Assembly (NCBI GenBank): GCA_964019695.1
Contig: OZ026526.1
Location: 9,567,254 to 9,631,253 of the forward strand
Direction: 5' to 3'
From: Loripinus fragilis
Taxonomy: Eukaryota > Mollusca > Bivalvia > Lucinida > Lucinidae
Length of the DNA: 64,000 nt
The position numbers and the translations under genes were made by a program. This document shows, in pieces, positions 33,591 through 44,079 of this stretch (the stretch's first letter is position 1; each line of letters starts with the position of its first letter). The notes below the pieces were generated by a model that was given only the letters and a program-made list of their open reading frames with translations, was not told the origin of the DNA and ran no database searches.

Positions 33591-33596
33591 TTTATT
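33591..33596 (-). terminator. Polyadenylation signal downstream of the element's gene cluster
   Basis: TTTATT on plus is AATAAA on minus, 114 nt beyond the last stop (33,710). It fits a shared 3' end for the minus-strand frames. Confidence 0.45.
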
Positions 33597-33709
33597 GCCC
33601 CGCTAACTATAACTGATTACAATGACAGAGGATTAGGGCCGTCCCTCTATTCATTGTTTACAATAAGAGGAATTAAAGAATATATGCCATCATACAAAGT
33701 AGAATTCAA

Positions 33710-33907
33710 TTAGAATGTTTTAAACATTGATCCAGAGCCTAGTTGACTCTGAGTATATTTTGGTCCAATGTTGTTCTGTTGCAGCTGACTTGGTGCATAT
33801 TTTGATCCTGAACTCTGTTGTAATGAATCTGATTCATCATCTTCACGATGGTGGATCATATTCTTCAAGCTTTCCATCCAAGAGGTATCTTCGTTTTTTA
33901 ATAGCAT
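33710..33907 (-). CDS. Small overlapping frame of the element (65 aa), unknown
   Basis: The frame overlaps the last 65 nt of the zinc-finger gene in another phase and continues 133 nt beyond its stop. It is polar, with acidic EDDESDS and two SQLxxxxIGPKYxQSQL-like repeats (KYAPSQL and KYTQSQL), and it ends in SMFKTF. It could be a separate small gene, starting at M1 or at the Met in MESLKNM, or the displaced C-terminus of the zinc-finger protein reached by frameshift. I do not recognise a family. Confidence 0.35.
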   Translation of the reverse strand: MLLKNEDTSWMESLKNMIHHREDDESDSLQQSSGSKYAPSQLQQNNIGPKYTQSQLGSGSMFKTF

Positions 33908-34490
33908 ATCTCAAAGCTTCATCCTCATCAAACTCATCGTCATCTCGTAGTCTCTTTGCTGTAGCTGTTATCTTTTTGTGCAAGGGATCTTTCTTCATGG
34001 CCTTAGATACTCTAAGGAAGCTCTGGTAGCGATCAATGACCTCTGCTCTGTATCTAGGTTCTAGTTTATCAAAAGCGACCTCCTCTGCCTCTTCTGTGTC
34101 CATGTCTGGATGTTTCTCTACTGTATGTTGTACACTTTCATTGAAAGTATCTTGTAGGTATCTATGGGATCCACCAACAAAAACTTGCCAAGGATCAAAC
34201 TTGCTCTTTTTTCTAGAATAACGTTGGTCTTCATCATCTTCATCCGTATAGTCTGTATCACTACCATCTAGAATGCCATAATCTTTGTCTGTATATTTTC
34301 CAAAGATATCTTCCTTTTAATGACTTTTAGAAGTCTCTGCATCCGATTCGTCAGACATAGTAGAGTCTTCATTTTCTGACATTGTTTCTGACTCCATATC
34401 TTCACTGCAGATACCACTTGTCAGATGTCGTCTCAAACTGTCTGATCTTGCAAACTGTCGTTCACACTTTGGACACTGATGTTGACCCAT
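33843..34490 (-). pseudogene. Zinc-finger / DPW-domain protein with an in-frame stop
   Basis: Starting at the ATG at 34,490, the first residues form a zinc finger, C-x2-C-x12-H-x5-C (CPKCERQFARSDSLRRH), then an acidic MSENEDSTMSDESD stretch. A TAA at 34,317-34,319 stops the frame. The same frame then runs open to the stop at 33,843-33,845 and holds FDPWQVF near 34,185, YRAEVIDRYQSF, KKDPLHKKITATAKRL and a basic KKRRYLLDG end. From memory of the family, a zinc finger followed by a DPW/KKDP region is one protein in related virus-like transposons. I therefore read this as one gene with a single nonsense change, although stop readthrough or two proteins are possible. An upstream extension to 34,643 is open but overlaps the next gene by 41 nt, so I prefer the later start. 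Confidence 0.6.
34317..34319 (-). other. In-frame TAA separating the two halves of the zinc-finger gene
   Basis: The codon lies between ...KSH and KEDIFG, with no frame change on either side. The base after TAA is A, which is not the classic strong readthrough context (CTAG). Confidence 0.75.
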
Positions 34491-34602
34491 TGAAATCGTT
34501 TTGGTAAATGAATAGCTTCTCTCTGATTGTGTCCTTTTATACTTGTAGTGACATAAAAAACCCACAGTTTTGTCAATATTTCTCACAAAAATATGACATT
34601 TT

Positions 34603-35046
34603 CTACTCTGTCTTATTATTTGCATGTACTTCTTTTGCTGCAATACTTGAGAGAGGACTGCATTTTCTTGTTTTACTGCTCTCTTTTGCAGAAGAAAAAT
34701 TCATTCTTTTATCACATCTTTGCTCAATTATATTTCTTCCATTCATACATTTCTTCTCTAATGGCATTCTTTCTAGTTGGTTTCCTATTAGCTTACGAAG
34801 TTCTTTATGACACATTCTACAGTACTTTGGTGGTCTTCCTTGCTTGAGTTTACTATCCAACGCTGTGCTCAGTCTTTTCATCAGATATCGAATTTGTCCA
34901 TAGCTCATATGATATTTAGTTGATCTTTTAGATGCAGGTGTTTTCATATCATCATTGCAGCTTGTATTTTTCTGTCTTGCTGAGAGATCCATTCTTCCTC
35001 TTGTAGTGTTTGTAGAACAATAAGAAGTGTTAACCAAAACCATCAT
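34603..35046 (-). CDS. Basic 147-aa protein of the element, unknown function
   Basis: It starts 23 nt after the stop of the 280-aa gene on the same strand. It is rich in Lys, Arg, Ser and Thr. Around residues 69-80 it has KQGRPPKYCRMC, where GRP flanked by basic residues resembles an AT-hook core and C-x2-C could bind metal, which would suggest DNA or RNA binding. The C-terminal third (SSAKESSKTRKCSP) looks disordered. Its end overlaps the upstream extension of the zinc-finger frame by 41 nt. It has no membrane segment. I do not recognise the family, and the possibility that it is a decayed remnant is real. Confidence 0.45.
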   Translation of the reverse strand: MMVLVNTSYCSTNTTRGRMDLSARQKNTSCNDDMKTPASKRSTKYHMSYGQIRYLMKRLSTALDSKLKQGRPPKYCRMCHKELRKLIGNQLERMPLEKKCMNGRNIIEQRCDKRMNFSSAKESSKTRKCSPLSSIAAKEVHANNKTE

Positions 35047-35069
35047 ATTTATACTGATAGCAAAATTGC

Positions 35070-35912
35070 TTAACTTTTTATACGTTTGAAATGTAATTTT
35101 ACTAAAGTTTTCCCACCAACAAAAAAGACAGACCTGCCGATTTCATCTTTGATATCAATATGAACCTGATCAATATAAGATTTTGCCAAAGGTACATAAT
35201 GCAAATTCACAAATTCTTGATGCGATTGAGTGCTAGATTTTGACTGTTTATAAGAAACAATTCTAAGTATAGGAGCTGTTATATTTCCAACGTAAGTGTA
35301 ATCTGCAACATCAGAATAAACAAACATCTGATGGTGAGTCATGTTCAAATCAACAGCATATGTAAAAACCTGATTATCACTCCCAATCAGTTTATTTGAA
35401 AGATCAGGATTCAATCCAAGTATTTCTCCAAGAGACTTTGAAAATCTAATTTGGACTCTATTTGGATTTTCAACATGTAAGTTTACACGGTTACCTGATT
35501 TCTTATAACTTAATGTGATCATACTGTGGATTTGACGTAGAATAGCTCCACATTTTTCTTCAATTGCAATCTGAATTTGCTCTACTAAGTGCTGAGGCGA
35601 ATTATAGTTTCCTGCTGGGATAAACAATTTTATTTCAGGACAACTTCCATCTTTCATGCATACAGTATTCATTTTACTTTTCCCCAGTCTTTCCAAAACA
35701 TTCTCATCGTAGAAGTGAACATAAAAATAATTGCTGTTATGTGAAATGTTATATACTTCCGAAGGAGTCATAATTTCTACCCATGCTACAACCCATTGTT
35801 CTTTCTGGACTTGAATAGGATGATTTAGCTTTGTGGTAAATGAGAACTGTTTATTTTTAGGGAAAATATCCATAGAGCTATCACTTAGTAAGCTCAGATA
35901 AAATTCATCCAT
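35070..35912 (-). CDS. 280-aa virus-like transposon protein (putative minor capsid/penton-type)
   Basis: This is the longest intact frame in the element. The start is fixed by an in-frame TAG six bases upstream. Visible wording: FYLSLLSDSSMDIFPKN at the N-terminus, FTTKLNHPIQV, then EQWVVAWVEIMTP, NYFYVHFYD, SLGEILGLNPD near the middle, YVGNITAPILRIV and SVFFVGGKTLVKLHFKR at the end. Alternating hydrophobic residues predict a beta-rich fold. There is no signal peptide or membrane segment. From memory, proteins with this N-terminal pattern recur in invertebrate genomes, often beside F54H12.2-like proteins, in elements regarded as virus-derived. A structural role as a small jelly-roll capsid component is plausible but is my inference. 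The frame is undamaged, while the neighbouring zinc-finger gene is broken. Confidence 0.65.
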   Translation of the reverse strand: MDEFYLSLLSDSSMDIFPKNKQFSFTTKLNHPIQVQKEQWVVAWVEIMTPSEVYNISHNSNYFYVHFYDENVLERLGKSKMNTVCMKDGSCPEIKLFIPAGNYNSPQHLVEQIQIAIEEKCGAILRQIHSMITLSYKKSGNRVNLHVENPNRVQIRFSKSLGEILGLNPDLSNKLIGSDNQVFTYAVDLNMTHHQMFVYSDVADYTYVGNITAPILRIVSYKQSKSSTQSHQEFVNLHYVPLAKSYIDQVHIDIKDEIGRSVFFVGGKTLVKLHFKRIKS

Positions 35913-35929
35913 GATCTAATACGTGAAAC

Positions 35930-36578
35930 AACCACCACACTTGATAGAAATATAATGACAATTAGACTTCGCTTAACGTCATATATACTAGTCAAAAGTT
36001 CTAACCGGCCACGTGTGTTTTTAACGATTTTCGAAAAAGCTATTAGAACTATATTTATTTAATTTGCATTCCCGAATAGGCCAGTCTATTAGTCATCAAT
36101 AACAGAAAATGGCTAAGAAAATCTCTTTAAATTGTATCCGGGAGGCTTTGCCGAACACACTTACCCTCAATTTCAAAATTCACAAGAATTTGCATTGGAT
36201 GGTGGGGTAATTTTTGACATTTTAGCCAATAGTAACGAGTTTCATGAATATGGAGTGTTCATTTCAGCACTTAAGTGTTCAATATGTATTTGGCTTTTGA
36301 CATGAAAACGTTTGCGTGTAAAATGGGGTCATTTCAAAAAGTCATGACTCACAAATCGTGCCAAAATGCGAATTTTGAAAATGGGGGTACCGCTATTTAA
36401 GTTAGCATCCTGCGTGTACTGATGAACATTTTGTTAATTCTAGACATATTCATTAACTTGTCAAATATGTAAATGTGGAAAATTCACAGTGTAAAGAGGT
36501 GGATAATCTTTCTGAAAGCTGTCATAGCGAAAGTACCTTGCTACTATCAACTTGAGAGATTTAGAGAAAATAGAATTG
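35930..36578. other. Non-coding promoter-side interior of the element
   Basis: This AT-rich stretch lies between the 280-aa gene start and the right inverted repeat. It would hold the promoter for the minus-strand cluster. On the minus strand TATATTTCTATC lies about 40 nt before the start codon, but no convincing TATA-initiator pair can be fixed. Confidence 0.4.
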
Positions 36579-37949
36579 ATTGAAGAGAGGGTATAAGTCA
36601 AATTGTCGAATGTGTAGGTGTGGAAACTCCACATTGTGGAAATGTGGAGATGTGGTGGATCCACATTGTCAAGATGTGGAGATGTGGTGGATCCACATTT
36701 TTAGTGTGGCGGTCCACATTAATTTCGAATTTATCCAAGAATTAACGTAAATCTCCATTATGCTGACCCACAATATATCTGCATTTATTCACATTTGAAA
36801 TGTGGAAATCCACATTGCTCCACAATACATCCACATTGCTCCACATTACATCCACCTTCAAAATGTGGAGATGTGGTGGATCCACATTGCATCCACATCT
36901 CAAGCGACATGGGCACTTTCATCAACATCTTATCATTAAACCCCAATACTATTACATGCCAATGATGATTATCTAGCGTATCAACAGAAGCTCTAACTTA
37001 ATCAAAAGATTGATACTAGCTATCAAATACGACACCATGCAAGAACCTGAAAAAGTATAATCCTTAGAAACATTCAAGCAGACTTATCATTGCTAAGTAC
37101 ACACCTACTCTAGATAAAAAATGACTCAGTAATTTTCAAAGTCCTAGCTGATTCTACATAGTAATACATCTAGGAGTTGAGGTCTTGAGATACAACCTCA
37201 AGCGACATTCTATACAACTTAACTTTTAGCATATAATTACCCTAATCAACTATTAAAAGTACTAAGTTAAAATCAAGCTAAGAGTCTGACCAAAATGTAA
37301 AGCTAAAATAATAATAAATAGGCCCATCATATTTGAATACCTTTCCTCTTAAAATGACCAAGTTATCTATTGGTTCGAAAAGTTATACTTGTTGTCGCTT
37401 TTAGAAGATACTACTTGCTTTTCAATGACGTCATGTATAATCTATATGACGTAACTTATCATTGAAAGTCGCGAAAAGCGAAAAGTTGTGTTAAATGTAA
37501 TATTTCTTAGCTACAGAAATTAGCCTTGAATATCTAAGTTATTTTTCTAAAGAGACTATAAGATACGCAGAACTTCATGAACCCAAAATTCCTTACGTAA
37601 AATATAATTCGCTATTGCAACGTACTAGATGTACGATATGCAAATTAGGAACCCTGTTGTTTGTGATGCAAGTAAAGTTAGTCTTTATAAAAAGATGACC
37701 ACAATATGCCTACCAGGTAGGTATTTGTCAACGCAAATAAACTAAGTTATTTTCAACAGCCCAGTAAACTATCACAATCACAGATCAGCCTGCGCTTTTG
37801 CGCAAAATAAACTAAGTTATTCACAGCTAGTCACTCAAGCTTACCAGGGTAGGCATCTATGGGTACGCCGAATTTTTTTTAGCCTGAAAAATTCTAAGTT
37901 CTTTTCAGGCTAAAAATTCGGCGTACCCAGAGTGCCTACCATTACTACT
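36579..37949 (-). repeat. Right terminal inverted repeat (~1,370 bp)
   Basis: Inverse of 31,790-33,228 minus one ~65-bp unit. It contains the mirrored TGTGGA box cluster (36,618-36,890) and the tip hairpin (about 37,847-37,940). The low divergence between arms suggests recent activity or gene conversion. Confidence 0.85.
37847..37940. repeat. Tip hairpin of the right inverted repeat
   Basis: Mirror of 31,799-31,892, with the same stem and the same CTCT/ATAG mismatch. Outside it only CATTACTACT remains before the duplication. Confidence 0.85.
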
Positions 37950-37955
37950 GACGAC
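37950..37955 (+). repeat. 6-bp target-site duplication, right (GACGAC)
   Basis: Exact match to 31,784-31,789. The following 37,956-38,640 shows no gene, only a short CCAAAAATCCATA/TATGGATTTTTGG hairpin near 38,451-38,480. Confidence 0.85.
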
Positions 37956-38640
37956 GAGATATTTCAACAGACTTTTGTCAATAAAACAATCAAAGACAGC
38001 CTTAAGATTAGCATTCATGCATATCTAGATACGTGGTAATACGGGTATATTTTTCTTCTTTCACTGTATTTTATGGAAAATCAACCTTTTCCCCGAAAAA
38101 TGTTTTATTTGAAGAGCTAACAGGAACTTAACGATCCCCGATCGCTCATCGATCCGATCAGTTTGACACAATATCAACCTCAGCTGAGACTCAGGGCTAG
38201 TCATTTTGTTTGTTTAATCGAAACTGGCTAAAAGCCTAGAACTGTTCCTTGTTCTGATGTCCCATTCTTTATTCTTTTGGCATTTCGCTATTTCATGGAT
38301 TGGCCCGAATCGAGCGTAAAATACATCGGAAAACAGGGTCTCCTAACGATTCTAAATCTACTCAGCCATGTTGAAACGAGTAGCCTAGCCTAGTTCTAAT
38401 CGAAAAAGTGCACGATTCCTATACGTCATCACTATGAGGCAGTGCCAAAAATCCATAATGAGGCCCCAATATGGATTTTTGGCTTCGTCATGTGACTGTG
38501 CCATTATGGATTCAGTCCAATTGAAAATATTACCGAGTGCTAACGGCAATTTTATTATGTAAAATGTGGAAGGCATGTAATAAAATCTGTAAACCACTAG
38601 TGGTTTATCGATTTTCGGGAAACGTAATGACGTCCATAAC

Positions 38641-41600
38641 ACAGTCATTCTCCAAAAATGGGCACAATTGCGATAGAAAAAAAAGTGTAAAATTAAGTGT
38701 TTCCAATAATGAAAATTCCTATTGCATATCTGAATTTAAGTATCAAAGAGAAAAAATGTATAGTTTTACCGAGTTAACTTTCACCATTTTTGAGAATTAT
38801 ACCAGCAAACCAGGTAGGTGTCTGAATCTGTTACGGGGGTTAGAAATCATACAGTACCATTTGTTGATAAAAAATAAAATATTTGTATAACATGTATATG
38901 TTTCAAAGACTAAATTTTTGATAGATATTGCAAAGGCCTAAGCGACCATCATGAAAAATTAATGTAAGTGTCTTGATGGTATTTTAAACAACACATCATT
39001 CAAAGACAACATTCAGAGATGCTATTATTCTTAAAACAGTGTGCAATGATTCTTTTTATAATGCTCTGACAGAAGTGTGGAATGCATGTTATAACATAAA
39101 ACAGGAGCAACGACTTATATAAACATCTTACCAAACACCTGGTATGACATAACTTACCCAATTTACAAGCATCACTGACATAAATGTACCATCTACTTTT
39201 GTTACGGGTGTTAGATAAAAAGCCAAAATCCAACTCAAATATATCAGCATTATTCCTGCATTAACAATAGTGTAATATAAGCATACTGATGCAATCTTGA
39301 TTATTACAAACTAATATGATATTTTTTCTGAATTTCCAGGTTCTGTCCCAGGCCTCTAATCATTAGCTTCAGGCGAAGTATTAGGATTAAATTTAAATAA
39401 GTTTTAATAAAACAATTTATAAATCAATTCCCAAACATTGTGCTTATTTTAAAATTGAACAACAGCTATATAAATATCTTAATGAACATGTAACATGACA
39501 TTTATTATACAAATGCAATTACTCCCTGTATAAAGTTTACCTGAAAGTGTGTTACGGGTGTTAGAGAAGACTAGAATGAAATTACATTAAAAAGGTCAAT
39601 GACATCATTTCCTCTACAATACCATTTTATATATGAAAATCATATGCACTAATGTCAGAATTGAGGAAGCGATACTGAACCTTATTGTCACAAGTGAACA
39701 AGTGTAAACAATATGTAACCAGTAAAAATACATTCACAATTCTTATGAAACATAGTTTAATTAACATGACGTTGATTGTATAAAAGTTTGTTTTTTAATT
39801 TGTTTTTGCTCTTTTTTGTTTAAGTTGAAAAAATCGCTTTAATTTCCCAACGTACAGGCCTTAGTGAATACAGAATTGTGAGTACATTTTCTCTGACTTG
39901 GGAATTGGGATACCAAAAAAACATTTGTATCTGTCAAGAAATTTGATTGTGAACATTATCAGTATCTGTTTCTGTCACTTGGCCTTGGTAGACTTTCTCA
40001 TCATAAAGAACCATCGCCGAATCGTCGACTGTTGGACGCGTCGCCTACATTTGGTTACTGTTTTATTAGCTGTTTCTTCTCTGGAAGATACTTCTGGACC
40101 TTTCATATTTTTTACAGCAGGATGTTTTATATTTTTAGTTATGATTTTGTAGCAAAAAACATATTTCTCAACCCAAACATATGTTTTGCAAATTGGGAAT
40201 TCTAAAGAACCGTATCAATGAGATGGTTCTTTTGCACACCAAAGCATATGTATACACATCCTCGTGGTGCCTTGAGTTGGTTCACGGTGTGTGATTGTGG
40301 TATTTCCTGATCACACTCTTTTGCTTTAATATGTTTCATATTTTTATAACACCCATAATGACACAAAGGGGCTACATTTTTAGAAACATTTCAAACGAAA
40401 TCTAGTTAGAACCACTTATCATCTAATTATAATAATTATCTCCATGTATATTTACCCAATTTAACAATGAAACACCAACCAACTCAATACTGACATTGGA
40501 ATATTTAGAGAAAATACGTAACTTTAGCTACATCTAACGCCCATAACACTCTAACTATACAACTGATAGAGAAAGATATAATTTAACACATAACACACTA
40601 TCACTGAATCAAAATAGATCGTAACACATGATTTAAGAATTATAAAAAGGGAATACATTGGTTATTTAAAGTGGTAAACGAAGTTTGTCAAAAACCCTAA
40701 CGCCCATAACGAAAACGGGGGAATTGATTATACAGCATGTTTTTACTACAACACGCGTATCACGACCATGAACTTTGTTTATAAACATACACATGGTTGT
40801 TACAATGCATTTTCATAACAGTTATTCAATATATAAATATAGCGGTTTATTAGAATATTGTATGATTTGGAGAATAACACATTTTGACTCATGTTCTATC
40901 TCCAGATTTTTTTTTAATATGCCACACGACCAGACGATATGTTCTATTCCATGGGTTAACATAACCAGTGGTGTCATTTTAGAATATATATCTTAGCATA
41001 AATCTTAAAGGAGAGTTTCTTTTGGACGAATAAAATAGCGTTACGGGTGTTAGAAGTTATGGGTGTTAGACAAATTTCATTTAACTTCAAGACTAGAATA
41101 CGATATTGCAGAAAATACTGACTTCTAGTACTATATATACCTACTATTGGCTGGTATGAAACAAAATATGACACCAGTTTCTCAGAGATTGACCCCTTTT
41201 GGTTGGAAAAGCCGTTACGGGTGTTAGAAATAGAAACGGTCCCAATCATAGTTTTTGAATTCCAAATGTTACAGTCATCCCAACGTTGATACATTATTGA
41301 AAAGTGTCATAGTACCTTAAAGTACAACTAGTCCACAACTTAAAATGGCTATCCATATGTGCATAGTACATGTCAACAGTCCTCCCATAAGTGGATAAAA
41401 TGTTGTTATGGGTGTTAGACATGTTTTGGCGACAAGCAATTTTATGAGATAAAAACAAAAATATTTAAAAAGATTCAGAAAAACGTATTTAGACTGCACA
41501 AGATAGTTGTGTCAGATAAAAAAATGAAATAAACTTCTTGTCTGCATCTATTTTTAAGATAGAACACACATGCAAGCATCATGAATAATACTGGCGACAG

Positions 41601-41815
41601 GCTAAAAAAGGCATTTCCAGCAATTTTATGAGATGATAGTGCACAATGTATGTATCTTAGGACATTCAAAGCTAACTAATTATTTACCAATACGATCTGT
41701 CATGCAAGAAAATGTATTTTGTATGCCATTTCTATAAAATTATTATAGCAACTCATATATTTGTTTTAGCGACAAGATATTTTTGTAATTGTACCCATTT
41801 TTGGAGAATGACTGA
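38641..41815. mobile_element. 3.2-kb inverted-repeat-bounded unit with dispersed TTACGGGTGTTAGA words
   Basis: The ends are CAGTCATTCTCCAAAAATGG (38,642) and its inverse at about 41,795-41,814; the matched arm spans 31 nt with three differences. Inside, TTACGGGTGTTAGA or a one-base variant occurs at 38,831, 39,202, 39,552, 41,041, 41,057, 41,215 and 41,406, and its inverse at 40,347, 40,533 and 40,696. No transposase-like frame is seen, and a CATATGTT hairpin MITE is nested at 40,165. No target duplication was found, so the boundaries may be approximate. Confidence 0.5.
40165..40255 (+). repeat. CATATGTT hairpin MITE, copy C (nested)
   Basis: CTCAACCCAAACATATGTTTTG, then AAAGAACCGTATC facing GATGGTTCTTTT, then AAGCATATG. 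It is more diverged than copies A, B and F. Confidence 0.65.
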
Positions 41816-41924
41816 ACAACGTAGCGTACATATTGACAACATTATAACGTTTTACGGCAGAAATGAGATTTCAAAGTATTCTTAATGTCACATGATAAAT
41901 AGAATCTAACATTCGTGCTCTCGT

Positions 41925-42030
41925 TGCGAAAAAGAGATAAAATGCTCGGCAAGCCTCGCATTTTATCTCTTTTCCCCAACTCGTTTAATAAAATCAATAA
42001 AACATGAGCACTCATATAAAATCCTCTATA
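41925..42030 (+). repeat. Interspersed repeat (CTCGCATTTTATCTCTTTTC), copy 2
   Basis: Matches 16,410-16,510. It includes a hairpin of AAAGAGATAAAATGC and GCATTTTATCTCTTT around CTCGGCAAGCCTC. Confidence 0.65.
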
Positions 42031-42360
42031 AAATTAAACCACATGAAATTTAAATATGTTGTGTACATAATCATGTTTTACTAATATGTTTCCAGGTTAT
42101 AAGTGACCCCCGTTTTTCTTTTTTTAAACAGCTTTAAATTGAACTTAGAAGAATGGCACTTAGCATGTTGATTTAAATGCACACCGCGTAACTAAAACTT
42201 ATTTTTTGGAGACGACCTTATTTGTAATTGAAGCCCCAGTCCCCTGTACAAAAGAATTACTTAGTTGTTTTTCCCTGTGAATATACCTATGTGTACCCCA
42301 ATAGATACACGTGGTATATTTGCATTGCTATGATGATATGTACTAGCCTACAGGACTTAA

Positions 42361-43141
42361 CTCGATTTTTTTATGTTTTTCACATTGATTTTCGGCGATA
42401 ACTTTTTTCTTATTAATTTTATCAAACCGTGTTCGCGATGAAAGTTGTAGAGAAAAATTAGCGCCAATTTCTCCAAAAGGTCCCAAGTTTGTGGCGCAAA
42501 CAGATTTTTGTGCACATAGATGAAGATTTTGCAAAACATTGAATTCAGCCAAAATTTCAAAGTCGTTTATTGACAGATAAATTTCGTAGAGGCGTGACAA
42601 AATGGGTTCATCTCAAAAGAATATTCACAAGGGGTATATATACTGTTATTCAATGGCTGTGTTTAGTAAAATCTTGCTGTGTGCACACTAAGAATGTACC
42701 ACGCATATTCAGAATCTACTTTGAGCATGATCATCTGTAAGTACAGAGGCTGGGATTTCGCATGACGTGCCATTTTTCTCTTATGCACGTGCTCCTTAAC
42801 GGACAGCTTTGAGGTGACCCAAATAGCTTAACGCATGAGCGAATCAGGCGCGATTACCAATATATTTGAACAAGCCATCCATCGCCTTAGAAAGTAAATC
42901 GGGGCGGTGCAATGCAATTTTTTGACTGACATGTTTGACTTAGTTTATTTGCGCTTTGCTTAAAATGCTCAAAGAGTGCATCTATGCGCAGAGTGAACTG
43001 CAGCATTTTGGACGTTGGAACCGTTTGGAGAAATTGGCGCTAATTTTTCTCTACAACTTTGATCGCAAACGCGGTTTGATAAAATTAATAAGAAAAAAGT
43101 TATCGCCGAAAATTAATGTGAAAAACATAAAAAATCGAGTT
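42361..43141. mobile_element. ~780-bp element with ~130-bp terminal inverted repeats
   Basis: The left arm (42,361-42,495) starts CTCGATTTTTTTATGTTTTT and the right arm (43,013-43,141) ends with the inverse ATAAAAAATCGAG. The arms share CGGCGATAACTTTTTTCTTA and GAGAAAAATTAGCGCCAATT, with a few changes. The arms open parallel short frames, which explains the two similar small translations seen in them. The middle is non-coding. Confidence 0.7.
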
Positions 43142-43371
43142 TGTCTTTATCCGATGATTCAACGAAAATCTATTCCGCAAACTTCACTCGTTATTTCGAC
43201 ACAGACACATTTGCACACACGCAATAGTAAAAATCTATAGGGGTCCTAGTCCGTGTCGTATTGAAAGCAGGCAAATATAAGGCTTAAGCATGAAACACGC
43301 ATGTACATATAGCACCTTTCATTTCAATTCATTAACTCTTTTTGCCTACGAGGTAATTTGTCTTGGTTTTG

Positions 43372-43560
43372 TCGTCTGCTGATATTTTTTCAAAATCAGT
43401 TTGTTTCTTGTTGTTTTTCTAAAATGATCTTTCGGGAATATCAGTAGAGTGCCAAGCTTTTTGGATCCAGATCATGCCCAACGTTTTGTCGGGCCTGATC
43501 TGGGTCCAAATTGTTTGCAAAGGCAATCGGCAGACGACACTAGTAAGTAAAGAGTTTATG
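43372..43560 (+). repeat. Interspersed repeat (TTTGTCGTCTG...), copy 2
   Basis: Direct copy of 4,325-4,500, with TTTTGTCGGGCCTGATCTGG intact. Confidence 0.55.
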
Positions 43561-43980
43561 ACGACAATTCAAGCAAATTAGAGAGTTGGCGAGAAATAGC
43601 GAGTTGGGGATATACATTAAACTTAAAGAGCATCAAATATTTGCCTGTGAAAGCTATTTCGCTGATAAACTTTGTCAACGGCCGTAGGCAAGTTCAGGTT
43701 AAAAATGTTGGGCATTATCTAATGGCTGAATTTTCTTTCGAGATAGTTGTTTCCCAAAAATGTGTCTTTCAGGAATTCAAGTAGGTTTTCAAACAGTATG
43801 GATCCGTTCAGGCAATACTGTTACTTGAATCGCTCTTTTTAAACACAGGCCATTTCAATGCATTGGCTTTAGATGTACAGTGAAGTTTATGAGTCAGTAT
43901 AAGCAGTGAATCATAGCCTAATGCACGAAGATTGAGCCAGTTAAGTAATTTTAGCGTGGAATTGCGATTGTCTTCATCAG

Positions 43981-44075
43981 TTTAAACACGTGTTTTGGGT
44001 GCTCAAAAGAACCATATCATCGAGGCGGTTGTTTTGAGCACACACAACATATTTTTTGGGCTGAGAAATAGGAAA
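43981..44075 (-). repeat. CATATGTT hairpin MITE, copy D
   Basis: The outer arm is partly lost. CTCAAAAGAACC and GGCGGTTGTTTTGAG keep the stem, followed by GGGCTGAGAAATAGGAAAA and TTACGCACTCTTA, the inverse of the copy B upstream flank. Confidence 0.6.
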
Positions 44076-44079
44076 AAAA

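Larger units (their letters stand above)
31790..37949 (-). mobile_element. 6.16-kb Maverick/Polinton-like element with 1.4-kb inverted repeats
   Basis: The element begins AGTAGTAATGGTAGG and ends with the exact inverse; GACGAC flanks both sides. The inverted repeats are 1.44 kb (left) and 1.37 kb (right) and make up almost half of it. The unique 3.35-kb interior carries minus-strand frames at 35,070-35,912, 34,603-35,046, 33,843-34,490 and 33,710-33,907, close together or overlapping like a compact viral gene block, with AATAAA (minus) at 33,591-33,596. No protein-primed DNA polymerase, retroviral-type integrase, packaging ATPase, maturation protease or major capsid is visible. The size, six-base duplication and AG start fit a reduced or satellite-like Maverick. 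An independent virus-like transposon family is the alternative. The element call is strong; the class is inferred. Confidence 0.8.

Noticed and set aside
33843..35912. Maverick integrase, polymerase or protease in the element
   Set aside because: I looked for DNA polymerase, DDE integrase, packaging-ATPase and protease wording in all frames of the interior and saw none; the space is too small for a polymerase.
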